Assembly (NCBI RefSeq): GCF_003369915.1
Contig: NC_046677.1
Location: forward strand, 24,694,913-24,758,912
Reading direction: 5' to 3'
DNA: 64,000 bases
Source of the DNA: Drosophila miranda
Lineage: Eukaryota > Arthropoda > Insecta > Diptera > Drosophilidae
Made by a program: the position numbers and the translations under genes. A model generated the notes under the pieces. It did no database searches and was not told the origin of the DNA. It saw only the letters and a list, made by a program, of their open reading frames with translations. Position 1 is the first letter of the stretch; every line of letters begins with the position of its first letter. Positions 34,875-46,821 of this stretch are shown here, piece by piece.

Positions 34875-35519
34875 GACACACGAAAAACGATTGTGAGGAT
34901 ACTAGCTAATGTTAGGTATCCTTGTAAATATGTCGATACTACTTGTACAATTCTCGATTGTATTATTTTTTTAGTTAATATTTAATTTGTTTTAAACGAT
35001 TCACCATGAATCACCATAATCCAACGAGTTCCGATTGCAAATATAACAATATTTTGTTTTTAGTTTTATTTCTAAATTTATTTAAGCCAAATATCAATTT
35101 AACAATTTTAATTATATTTAAATTATATTTGTAGTCAAAAAAGCCAAAAAAAAGGTAAAAATTGTAAGCGAGTTCCCCTTAAAAAACAATCCTATTTTGC
35201 TTTGTCTTATTTCTGCATTTATTTAATCAAAAAATGAATTTGATTTTTGTATGGGACTTTCCCTATGAATCCTTTATCCAAACCATTTGGCAATACAAAT
35301 AATAATTGTATGCATTTACTTTGTTTCTTGTTTTATTTCTAAATTTTATTTAAGCCAAATATTAATTTAACAATTTTAATTTATATTAAAGAAGCCAAAA
35401 AACAAAAAACCTACAGATTATATAGTTGGTGTTATACAAAAAATGTTATTGCGCTTTAATTTTAGTTTCAGTTTGTGTTTTAAGTGTTTAAAGTTGTTTT
35501 TTTTTAAAGTTTGTTAAAA

Positions 35520-35820
35520 GACCGGTCGGTAAATCAAAGAAAAGCGCGGTGGATCGCGTACAGTCACGCCCTCGTGACGCGACATGTTGATCCTTATATT
35601 GATCCAGGAATAGCGAGTCTCTGTGTTAGTTTTTTCAGCTTATGACTGATTCGTTTCAATGGCTCTCTTTTGGACTGTTTGGCCCAACAATTTAAAAGAA
35701 TTTTTCGAACCTTTAAATTGAAATATATTCTGAAAGAAATATTTAAAGAGGGTCTGCACGAATAGTTGCGCGAGTGCAGAATTCACGCGATCCACCTCGA
35801 TATTCTTTGGTTTAACGGTC
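35520..35820. mobile_element. MITE-like inverted-repeat element, copy in unit 2
   Basis: Copy of the element at 28598-28898, carried along by the tandem duplication and not by a new insertion. Confidence 0.45.
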
Positions 35821-36155
35821 TTTGGACGCATGTCTTAGTATAATTAATATATATTTTTCTATACATTTTATAATTTTACCCTTAGTGTAAACGCGTGTTT
35901 TAATTGAAAAACTATAACGTTGACAAGCAATATAAAAGAGTGAAAATTTTCAGTATACATTTGGGCATGCTTTAAAGAAATTTTGTTGCTTTTAAATTTT
36001 GAATTAATTAACTTAAATAACTGTGCAATTTTAATTTACTTTTTTCAAATAAAAAACCACAAACCACACAAACTAAATTAAAATAAAATAATATAAACTA
36101 AGCTTAACTAAAATTCATAACTTTCAACGGCGCTTTGGTTTTTCCCCGCTCCCAC

Positions 36156-39100
36156 TTACAATATCACGTAGTTGAAGACCTTCTCGCCTGGTATGCCAAT
36201 AATATGATCATGTTCATGCGGCTGATGCGGTGGCTTGGACAACATTTCGAACACAGATGACTCGTACGAGTCGACATAGTTGCTAAGCCTTTTGTTGATA
36301 TATACCTATTTAAATACGAAATATATTAGCAAAATATATTGGCAGAAAGTGCGAGAATTGTTAGAGATAGTATCGACTGAAATGTTAAAAATTAAAAGTG
36401 AAGATTCTGGAGCTGAAAAGTCTGTGGTCTGGTTAAGTGTGTTATATGAGAATTAGTGCCCAAATGCGACAAGTGATTAGTACATTAGTCCATATATAAG
36501 GGCCAAAAACTCATACTGATACCTTGGGATACCGCGTAACATATTGTTTTGTTTCTCTTCCTGGAGCAGCAGAAAATCAGAAATAACACTCAAATGGAAA
36601 TACTACAAATACGATTTGAATTGGATTGTAGTGCAAGTGTTACAGTATTCTTCTGGGTATAGTAGGATCTTACTAGTACCTTCAGATAACAACGGGCCAC
36701 AAATACAATACGTCGTAGATCATGCACAGCCTGATAGGTATGATGATATATTCCGCTCTCGCAATTGAGTATAATCTCTCTTAGATCAATGAAATCACCG
36801 TGACACTGTCGAAAAAAATGTGGATACTACAAAAGAATAACAATATTTGAATTTAATATTAAACGGAACGGAATATTTTTTTTTTTTTATGACGCCAAAT
36901 ACTCACATAGTTCAGAATAAACTGCTTTTGAAAGAAATGCGCCACGTTCTTAAGTTCCAGGACGCGCTCCTTTAGCTCGATTAGATTACGTGTGACCTCG
37001 GTGTTGATGGGACTGTAGAGATTCATAAAGTGCTTAATATTTAGCATACTGTCGGTCGCCACATAGGGTCCCAGGCGCAGCATTGAGGCATATGGTTCAA
37101 GATCCAGCATCAGCTGATTATGGACTTTGGTGTTCTTATCGAAATACTGTGGTTCCAATTCTTTCACCGCTACTTCATCTACTTTATCGTGACTTTTCTT
37201 TATAGTCTCCGGATTAGTCATTGGCCCTGCTTCCGGAGAAGGATAAAGTTCCTGATTAGCATTTTCCTCCCACGGTGTGTCTGCAACATCATTTCCCATC
37301 GCACAGGTCTCTAGTTCAGGTGTCGATGGTAGACTCGAAGGACTAGGACCATAGCAGGGCACATAAGGATCGATTTCCAGCAGGGGATTGGGCTTGGCGT
37401 TTTCTGTATCATCCGCATTTTTTAGGTTGGCCGGTGCAGCATCCTTCACAGCCGAACGAAGATCTGGCATTGGCTTTGAGGGCAGATTAGCATTGTCAGT
37501 CATCCTATAATAAATGGGCAAAGCATTGCCCATAGCAATGAAATGAGGAGCGTTTTCAGGAATGGTCCTTTGCTTGCGCATAGTTTCAGCCGAATCCTGC
37601 ATGGCTTTGGGCTTGGCCACGGCCACCGTTATATTGGACTTTCCCTGCAGATGTGGCATTGGCGTAAATCCTGGTGGCATGCGCATCAAAAATGCTGACG
37701 TGGTTGGTTTTGTTTCCGTCTTTTGTTCCTTCTGCGGCGGCTGATAGGTGCCAGCCTTCAAATAAGTTCCATTCGCATCGACATGGCACTGCGTATCCTC
37801 AGAGTTTTCGACCATCGTGTACATATCAATGAGATTCTGATAGCTCTTAGGTTTGTTAATCGGAGCAGCTGCCTCGGCTCCTGCCTCAGCCCCCTGCTCA
37901 ACAGTGGGGGGTTTATCCAGGCGAGGTGTACAGTTGGCACTGCCATAGTGGGACGGTGAATCCCCGCTCTGAAAACGCCCTCGATTGCTATTCGAAGGGC
38001 TATGTCGGCTTCGATTGCCATTGGGAGGACTATGACGGCTTCGAGAGCTATGTCTGCCACCATCAGTGGGGCTATGACCGCCACGATTTCCACCAGGAGG
38101 ACTATTATCGTCGCCGCCGCCGCCGCCGCCATTACCGCTATATGCATTCTTTGGACGCGCACCCGCATCGAGGATAACAATGCTTTGAATGACCATATCA
38201 ATCATTGGTATGGTGGCCAATTGCCAGGTATTAAAGACCTGCATAAAGCCCATTGGCAATATATCAATGATTTTCTTAATGCCATCCGTATCGTTGTATA
38301 GATAGCTCTTCAGTATGGTCCAAGCACTCATGATGCGTGTAAATAAGAAGATGAAATCCTTTACAGCCCAGGCAATCCCCTGAGAATTAATGTTGGCCAG
38401 CACACCATCCACACGCAACAGATCCTGCTTGAGGCGGACACACAAAGTGTCGATATTCTTGAAGCACGGACGAGTGCTGTGGGTATTGGCCACAGCTTCA
38501 GATATATTGCTGCCATGGATAGCCAATCGAATGATGTCCGACATATGCTTATCCGGTAGCTTCATCTCCGAGTTACGACGTTCGCCCTGGGCATCGACCA
38601 GTTTATTTTTAAAGTTCGCAGCCCAACGTACCATCGAAATGAAGGTCGATGATGCTTCAGGGCTATAGATATATGGAAAGACACACCAACGACAAAACAT
38701 TAATGGACCGAAGATACTCCACCACTCTACGTACTTTTCGGAGTCCATGGAAAAGTTCTGAGGCATTTCCTTGGATCCAGCAAGCTTTTCCAAGTCCATG
38801 TTCGACTGAGTGGCTGCATCTGTGCACATGATGGGTGTCGTTTGGGTCTGGGAAGCTATATAATACGTCGACGGTGGTGACGAGCTGGAATCGGACGAAT
38901 AGGTCCCATAGCTCTCTTGTGTGGTGGGGCCGCTGAATCCGGACGGATAGGGGCAAGGTCGTTGCTCTGGATGACAAAAATACCGCCCACTCGAAGAGGC
39001 TGCCACTGGATGAAGAAAGGAACATTAAAATTTAAAAAAAAGGAGAAAACACACATCATACCTGCATTGACACACCCATTGACACAATAATAACCGACTG

Positions 39101-39368
39101 GCGGTGGCCCCCTAACTGTCGGCCTAAAGGCGAATTGACTCGAGTACGCATCGTATGCCACGGGTGGCCGTGCCGGTGCCGCAACATGGGTACCAAAAGG
39201 ACCCGGACTATTTACGAACACGGTTGGCTGTATATGTTGGGTAATGAACTCCCTCTGCGAGAATTGCTCCTGCACAAACACCTCGTTGCCATTGCGATGA
39301 TGATACAGGGACTGCTGGTGCAGCGACTGCGTGGTCATCGTAGGGCATCGTACGTAAATGGTGTTCAT
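36156..39368 (-). CDS. Unrecognised 928-residue protein, copy 2
   Basis: Second copy of the unknown gene, with all five exons intact (39368-39062, 39005-36907, 36805-36613, 36560-36523, 36305-36156) and the same 928-codon length. It differs from copy 1 by only a handful of residues: V for A at the first exon junction, LEKLAGS for LEKPAGS, NFKNKL for NFINKL, TRNLIEL for TRDLIEL, and R for S in exon 3. Its upstream region is the same as copy 1's up to the joint, so it probably has the full promoter. Confidence 0.75.
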
Positions 39369-39900
39369 ATTTATTCTCGTTCGATAATTGACATTAATTG
39401 AAATTAAAATATCTAAAACAAGACAAGAAAAGCAAACCAAAAGCTTCACAAAAGTCGGATAGCAGAAAAAGAAAGGTGACGTCAGCAGAAAATAGAAACA
39501 AATTTCAAGATGGCGGAGTAAGGTTGTAGGGTTTGATTAAAGGTTATGAAGGTCCAGCACAAAAATCAAACTGCAAAAAAAAAATTATATGGCCCGACAT
39601 TGTAGCTTTTTGTAAGAAAATCAAGTTAGTGGCCGTAAAAAGATTTGCGGAATACGAAATGCCACTAGAACAGCATGCAGCAAAAACAGAAGAATCCAAC
39701 AATATAATAATTTACGTCCAGCATGCAAAAAACAAGACTTTAATTGAAAAAAAAAAAAAAAAACATGCACACCACACAAAAATGGAGTACACCATGTGCA
39801 CATGGATTTGTTAAAATGTTCATATTAAAAATAAAGTTTAATCTCTCACTTGAATGGAATAAATCGTGCCTAAAATGCGTGCCTTAACCAATAGCAAGAG

Positions 39901-39914
39901 CTATTGGCCAATAG
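39901..39914. other. Unit 2/unit 3 joint, identical 14-bp insertion
   Basis: Same CTATTGGCCAATAG joint as at 32981-32994. Identity of the two joints shows that the third unit arose by recombination between existing units, and not by a second independent break. Confidence 0.85.
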
Positions 39915-41794
39915 CACCTCACCCTTGGCCTTCGCCGTTCTGTTTTTTGTGCTGCTCATGCAGATGACCAGGAATCTGAGTGATGCCTGGCTGGCGCATT
40001 GGGTCACAGAGACCACACTGGATCCCCATTCGAATGACACATCGCTGGAGCATCTGTTGGGTAACGACTCGGCATCGGGTCATACCACTGGCTTCTATCT
40101 GGGCATCTTCACGGCCATTGCGGTGACCAATTCTTTGGCCACGCTGGCCAGGGCCTTCATCTTTGCCTATGCTGGCATCAAGGCGGCTATTTTCATGCAC
40201 GAACAGCTCCTCAAGAAAGTCATGTTTGTGAGTATCTGCTCGAGAGGGAGCACTATTGCGTATTCTAATTGGTATTCTCCCTTAGGCCAAGTTCAACTTT
40301 TTCGACATTACCTCCGTGGGACGCATCCTGAATCGTTTCTCCTCCGATACGAACACTGTGGACGATTCGCTCCCTTTTATACTCAACATTCTGTTGGCAC
40401 AATTGGCCGGACTGGTGGGTGCCCTCTGAGTCAGTCTGTATGCCATGCCCTGGCTGGGTCTGGTCATCATTCCGATGGTACCAATCTACCTCAATCTGCA
40501 GCAACGCTATCGCCATGCCTCGCGGGATATTAAGCGTTTGTCGAGCAATGCCATGTCCCCGCTTTACACACACTTTACGGAGACGCTGCAGGGTTTGACA
40601 ACGATCAGGAGCATGAGGGCAGGTCCTCGCTTTCAGAGGGACTTCCAGGTGAAGCTGGAGGAGAGTATCAAGGCGCAATTGACGCAGTCAGCGGCTCAAC
40701 AGTGGCTGGCCCTGCGTATGCAGTTGCTCGGCACGCTACTGGTGGGTGGTGCGGGTCTCCTAGCCGCCATTACAGCCTCGCATGCAACGAATCCCGGTCT
40801 GGTTGGGCTGTGTATCTCCTATGCTCTCTCGATTACGGGACAGCTGGGGGATCTGCTGCATGCAGTGGCCGAAACGGAGCAGGAACTGGTTGCCGTCGAA
40901 CGTGTGGATCAGTATCTGCAGTTGGAGGGCGAACAGAATGCCTTGGGCAGTGCAGATCCTCCATTTGGCTGGCCCACACAGGGCGTCCTCCGCTTTCAGG
41001 AGGTTCAATTGAGCTACAGGGAGCATCTGATACCGGCCCTGCGTGGCATCAGCTTCGATACGGAGGCGTTCGAGCGCATTGGCATTGTGGGGCGCACTGG
41101 TGCGGGCAAGACGTCTGTTCTGGCTGCCCTGCTGCGTGTGGCACCGCTCTCCCAGGGAGAGATACGACTGGATCAGGTGAATCTAAAGACTTTGCCGTTG
41201 AGTGTACTTCGGGAGAGAATAGGAGTCATCACCCAAGAGCCTTTCCTCTTCGAAGGTGCGTCCAAAATATTGGCAACATTTTATAATTTCTAATGAATCT
41301 TTTTCTTGTTTCCAGGAACTGTGCGGGAAAATCTGGACCCCCGTCATGGCTTCTATGACTCGGAGATCTGGCATGCCGTCAAAAACTCGGCGGCGGCTAC
41401 GCTGTTGGTGCAACAGCTGGGAGGCCTGGATGGTCGCGTAGAGCAGTGCGGCAATAATTTATCTGCTGGACAGCGGCAGCTTCTATGTCTCGCTCGAGCA
41501 TTGCTGAAGAACGCCAAAGTTGTGTGCATCGATGACGGCACCTCCAATTTGGACGATGAATCCGATCTGTGCATGCAGCAGGCGCTACGCAATGCCTTCA
41601 AGAGCTGCACTTTGCTGTTTATAGCCCATCGGTTGCGTGGCCTGCAGGCCATGGATCGCATTATTGTCCTAGACGATGGTAGGATCTGTGAGGAGGGCAA
41701 ACCGCAGGAGTTGGCCCATAATACAGCGACCATTTTCCATGGCATGTTAGTGGCCCAGGACATCAGTCCCGAGGATTTTACTAGGCTGGATTAG
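39915..41794 (+). pseudogene. 5'-truncated ABCC10-type fragment, copy in unit 3
   Basis: Same extent as the unit 2 fragment, with the same in-frame TGA (40427-40429) and the same Glu-to-Asp change in NBD2 Walker B (41534-41536). It has in addition a Ser-to-Gly change (RAGPRF) that unit 2 lacks. Sharing of the stop shows a common ancestor for both fragments. Confidence 0.9.
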
Positions 41795-42439
41795 GACACA
41801 CGAAAAACGATTGTGAGGATACTAGCTAATGTTAGGTATCCTTGTAAATATGTCGATACTACTTGTACAATTCTCGATTGTATTATTTTTTTAGTTAATA
41901 TTTAATTTGTTTTAAGCGATTCACCATGAATCACCATAATCCAACGAGTTCCGATTGCAAATATAACAATATTTTGTTTTTAGTTTTATTTCTAAATTTA
42001 TTTAAGCCAAATATCAATTTAACAATTTTAATTATATTTAAATTATATTTGTAGTCAAAAAAGCCAAAAAAAAGGTAAAAATTTTAAGCGAGTTCCCCTT
42101 AAAAAACAATCCTCTTTTGCTTTGTCTTATTTCTGCATTTATTTAATCAAAAAATGAATTTGATTTTTGTATGGGACTTTCCCTATGAATCCTTTATCCA
42201 AACCATTTGGCAATACAAATAATAATTGTATGCATTTACTTTGTTTCTTGTTTTATTTCTAAATTTTATTTAAGCCAAATATTAATTTAACAATTTTAAT
42301 TTATATTAAAGAAGCCAAAAAACAAAAAACCTACAGATTATGTAGTTGGTGTTATACAAAAAATGTTATTGCGCTTTAATTTTAGTTTCAGTTTGTGTTT
42401 TAAGTGTTTAAAGTTGTTTTTTTTTTAAGTTTGTTACAA

Positions 42440-42739
42440 GACCGGTCGGTAAATCAAAGAAAAGCGCGGTGGATCGCGTACAGTCACGCTCCGTGACGCG
42501 ACATGTTGATCCTTATATTGATCCAGGAATAGCGAGTCTCTGTGTTAGTTTTTTCAGCTTATGACTGATTCGTTTCAATGGCTCTCTTTTGGACTGTTTG
42601 GCCCAACAATTTAAAAGAATTTTTCGAACCTTTAAATTGAAATTAATTCTGAAAGAAATATTTAAAGAGGGTCTGCACGAATGGTTGCGCGAGTGCAGAA
42701 TTCACGCGATCCACCTCGATATTCTTTGGTTTAACGGTC
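42440..42739. mobile_element. MITE-like inverted-repeat element, copy in unit 3
   Basis: Copy of the element at 28598-28898. The inner CACG..CGTG hairpin is altered by a short deletion. Confidence 0.45.
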
Positions 42740-43074
42740 TTTGGACGCGTGTCTTAGTATAATTAATATATATTTTTCTATACATTTTATAATTTTACCC
42801 TTAGTGTAAACGCGTGTTTTAATTGAAAAACTATAACGTTGACAAGCAATATAAAAGAGTGAAAATTTTCAGTATACATTTGGGCATGCTTTAAAGAAAT
42901 TTTGTTGCTTTTAAATTTTGAATTAATTAACTTAAATAACTGTGCAATTTTAATTTACTTTTTTCAAATAAAAAACCACAAACCACACAAACTAAATTAA
43001 AATAAAATAATATAAACTAAGCTTAACTAAAATTCATAACTTTCAACGGCGCTTTGGTTTTTCCCCGCTCCCAC

Positions 43075-46000
43075 TTACAATATCATGTAGTTGAAGACCT
43101 TCTCGCCTGGTATGCCAATAATATGATCATGTTCATGCGGCTGATGCGGTGGCTTGGACAACATTTCGAACACAGATGACTCGTACGAGTCGACATAGTT
43201 GCTAAGCCTTTTGTTGATATATACCTATTTAAATACGAAATATATTAGCAAAATATATTGGCAGAAAGTGCGAGAATTGTTAGAGATAGTATCGACTGAA
43301 ATGTTAAAAATTAAAAGTGAAGATTCTGGAGCTGAAAAGTCTGGGGTCTGGTCTGGTTAAGTGTGTTATATGAGAATTAGTGCCCAAATGCGACCAGTGA
43401 TTAGTACATTAGTCCATATATAAGGGCCAAAAACTCATACTGATACCTTGGGATACCGCGTAACATATTGTTTTGTTTCTCTTCCTGGAGCAGCAGAAAA
43501 TCAGAAATAACACTCAAATGGAAATACTACAAATACGATTTGAATTGGATTGTAGTGCAAGTGTTACAGTATTCTTCTGGGTATAGTAGGAGCTTACTAG
43601 TACCTTCAGATAACAACGGGCCACAAATACAATACGTCGTAGATCATGCACAGCCTGATAGGTATGATGATATATTCCGCTCTCGCAATTGAGTATAATC
43701 TCTCTTAGATCAATGAAATCACCGTGACACTGTCGAAAAAAATGTGGATACTACAAAAGAATAACAATATTTGAATTTAATATTAAACGGAACGCTATTT
43801 TTTTTTTTATGACGCCAAATACTCACATAGTTCAGAATAAACTGCTTTTGAAAGAAATGCGCCACGTTCTTAAGTTCCAGGACGCGCTCCTTTAGCTCGA
43901 TTAGATCACGTGTGACCTCGGTGTTGATGGGACTGTAGAGATTCATAAAGTGCTTAATATTTAGCATACTGTCGGTCGCCACATAGGGTCCCAGGCGCAG
44001 CATTGAGGCATATGGTTCAAGATCCAGCATCAGCTGATTATGGACTTTGGTGTTCTTATCGAAATACTGTGGTTCCAATTCTTTCACCGCTACTTCATCT
44101 ACTTTATCGTGACTTTTCTTTATAGTCTCCGGATTAGTCATTGGCCCTTCTTCCGGAGAAGGATAAAGTTCCTGATTAGCATTTTCCTCCCACGGTGTGT
44201 CTGCAACATCATTTCCCATCGCACAGGTCTCTAGTTCAGGTGTCGATGGTGGACTCGAAGGACTAGGACCATAGCAGGGCACATAAGGATCGATTTTCAG
44301 CAGGGGATTGGGCTTGGCCTTTTCTGTATCATCCGCATTTTTTAGGTTGGCCGGTGCAGCATCCTTCACAGCCGAACGAAGATCTGGCATTGGCATTGAA
44401 GGCAGATTAGCATTGTCAGTCATCCTATAATAAATGGGCAAAGCATTGCCCATAGCAATGAAATGAGGAGCGTTTTCAGGAATGGTCCTTTGCTTGCGCA
44501 TAGTTTCAGCCGAATCCTGCATGGCTTTGGGCTTGGCCACGGCCACCGTTTTATTGGACTTTCCCTGCAGATGTGGCATTGGCGTAAATCCTGGTGGCAT
44601 GCGCATCAAAAATGCTGACGTGGTTGGTTTTGTTTCCGTCTTTTGTTCCTTCTGCGGCGGCTGATAGGTGCCAGCCTTCAAATAAGTTCCATTCGCATCG
44701 ACATGGCACTGCGTATCCTCAGAGTTTTCGACCATCGTGTACATATCAATGAGATTCTGATAGCTCTTAGGTTTGTTAATCGGAGCAGCTGCCTCGGCTC
44801 CTGCCTCAGCCCCCTGCTCAACAGTGGGGGGTTTATCCAGGCGAGGTGTACAGTTGGCACTGCCATAGTGGGACGGTGAATCCCCGCTCTGAAAACGCCC
44901 TCGATTGCTATTCGAAGGGCTATGTCGGCTTCGATTGCCATTGGGAGGACTATGACGGCTTCGAGAGCTATGTCTGCCACCATCAGTGGGGCTATGACCG
45001 CCACGATTTCCCCCAGGAGGACTATTATCGTCGCCGCCGCCGCCGCCGCCATTACCGCTATATGCATTCTTTGGACGCGCACCCGCATCGAGGATAACAA
45101 TGCTTTGAATGACCATATCAATCATTGGTATGGTGGCCAATTGCCAGGTATTAAAGACCTGCATAAAGCCCATTGGCAATATATCAATGATTTTCTTAAT
45201 GCCATCCGTATCGTTGTATAGATAGCTCTTCAGTATGGTCCAAGCACTCATGATGCGTGTAAATAAGAAGATGAAATCCTTTACAGCCCAGGCAATCCCC
45301 TGAGAATTAATGTTGGCCAGCACACCATCCACACGCAACAGATCCTGCTTGAGGCGGACACACAAAGAGTCGATCTTCTTGAAGCACGGACGAGTGCTGT
45401 GGGTATTGGCCACAGCTTCAGATATATTGGTGCCATGGATAGCCAATCGAATGATGTCCGACATATGCTTATCCGGTAGCTTCATCTCCGAGTTACGACG
45501 TTCGCCCTGGGCATCGGCCAGTTTATTTATAAAGTTCGCAGCCCAACGTACCATCGAAATGAAGGTCGATGATGCTTCAGGGCTATAGATATATGGAAAG
45601 ACACACCAACGACAAAACATTAATGGACCGAAGATACTCCACCACTCTACGTACTTTTCGGAGTCCATGGAAAAGTTCTGAGGCATTTCCTTGGATCCAG
45701 CAGGCTTTTCCAAGTCCATGTTCGACTGAGTGGCTGCATCTGTGCACATGATGGGTGTCGTTTGGGTCTGGGAAGCTATATAATACGTCGACGGTGGTGA
45801 CGAGCTGGAATCGGACGAATAGGTCCCATAGCTCTCTTGTGTGGTGGGGCCGCTGAATCCGGACGGATAGGGGCAAGGTCGTTGCTCTGGATGACAAAAA
45901 TACCGCCCACTCGAAGAGGCTGCCGCTGGATGAAGAAAGGAACATTAAAATTTAAAAAAAAGGAGAAAACACACATCATACCTGCATTGACACACCCATT

Positions 46001-46288
46001 GACACAATAATAACCGACTGGCGGTGGCCCCCTAACTGTCGGCCTAAAGGCGAATTGACTCGAGTACGCATCGTATGCCACGGGTGGCCGTGCCGGTGCC
46101 GCAACATAGGTACCAAAAGGACCCGGACTATTTACGAACACGGTTGGCTGTATATGTTGGGTAATGAACTCCCTCTGCGAGAATTGCTCCTGCACAAACA
46201 CCTCGTTGCCATTGCGATGATGATACAGGCACTGCTGGTGCAGCGACTGCGTGGTCATCGAAGGGCATCGTACGTAAATGGTGTTCAT
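43075..46288 (-). CDS. Unrecognised 928-residue protein, copy 3
   Basis: Third copy of the unknown gene, exons 46288-45982, 45925-43827, 43729-43537, 43484-43447 and 43224-43075. The frame and all splice sites are intact, giving 928 residues. It is the most diverged copy. Changes include LADAQ for LVDAQ, GTNIS for GSNIS, KKIDSLC for KNIDTLC, SNKTVAV for SNITVAV, LPSMPMP for LPSKPMP, TEKAKPNPLLKID for TENAKPNPLLEID, SSPPSTP for SSLPSTP, PEEGPM for PEAGPM and NYMIL for NYVIL. It sits next to the ancestral right flank, so it may have the fullest upstream regulatory DNA. Confidence 0.75.
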
Positions 46289-46821
46289 ATTTATTCTCGT
46301 TCGATAATTGACATTAATTGAAATTAAAATATCTAAAACAAGACAAGAAAAGCAAACCAAAAGCTTCACAAAAGTCGGATAGCAGAAAAAGAAAGGTGAC
46401 GTCAGCAGAAAATAGAAACAAATTTCAAGATGGCGGAGTAAGGTTGTAGGGTTTGATTAAAGGTTATGAAGGTCCAGCACAAAAATCAAGCTGCAAAAAA
46501 AAAATTATATGGCCCGACATTGTAGCTTTTTGTAAGAAAATCAAGTTAGTGGCCGTAAAAAGATTTGCGGAATACGAAATGCCACTAGAACAGCATGCAG
46601 CAAAAACAGAAGAATCCAACAATATAATAATTTACGTCCAGCATGCAAAAAACAAGACTTTAATTGAAAAAAAAAAAAAAAAAACATGCACACCACACAA
46701 AAATGGAGTACGCCATGTGCACATGGATTTGTTAAAATGTTCATATTAAAAATAAAGTTCAATCTTTCACTTGAATGGAATAAATCGTGCCTAAAATGCG
46801 TACCTTAACCAATAGCAAGAG

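Larger units (their letters stand above)
32995..39900. repeat. Tandem unit 2 of 3
   Basis: Second copy of the 6.9-kb unit. Its left part (transporter fragment and intergenic DNA, to about 36.9 kb) shares nearly all informative differences with unit 3. Its right part (from about 37.2 kb) shares them with unit 1. It is therefore a mosaic. Confidence 0.95.
39915..46821. repeat. Tandem unit 3 of 3
   Basis: Third copy of the unit. It ends in AATAGCAAGAG and then passes into unique DNA (CAACCTTTCACTC), which marks the ancestral right edge. Its copy of the unknown gene is the most diverged of the three. Confidence 0.95.

Noticed and set aside
26074-46821. CRISPR-like or satellite array
   Set aside because: The repeated unit is 6.9 kb and carries genes; it is a segmental tandem duplication in a eukaryotic genome.
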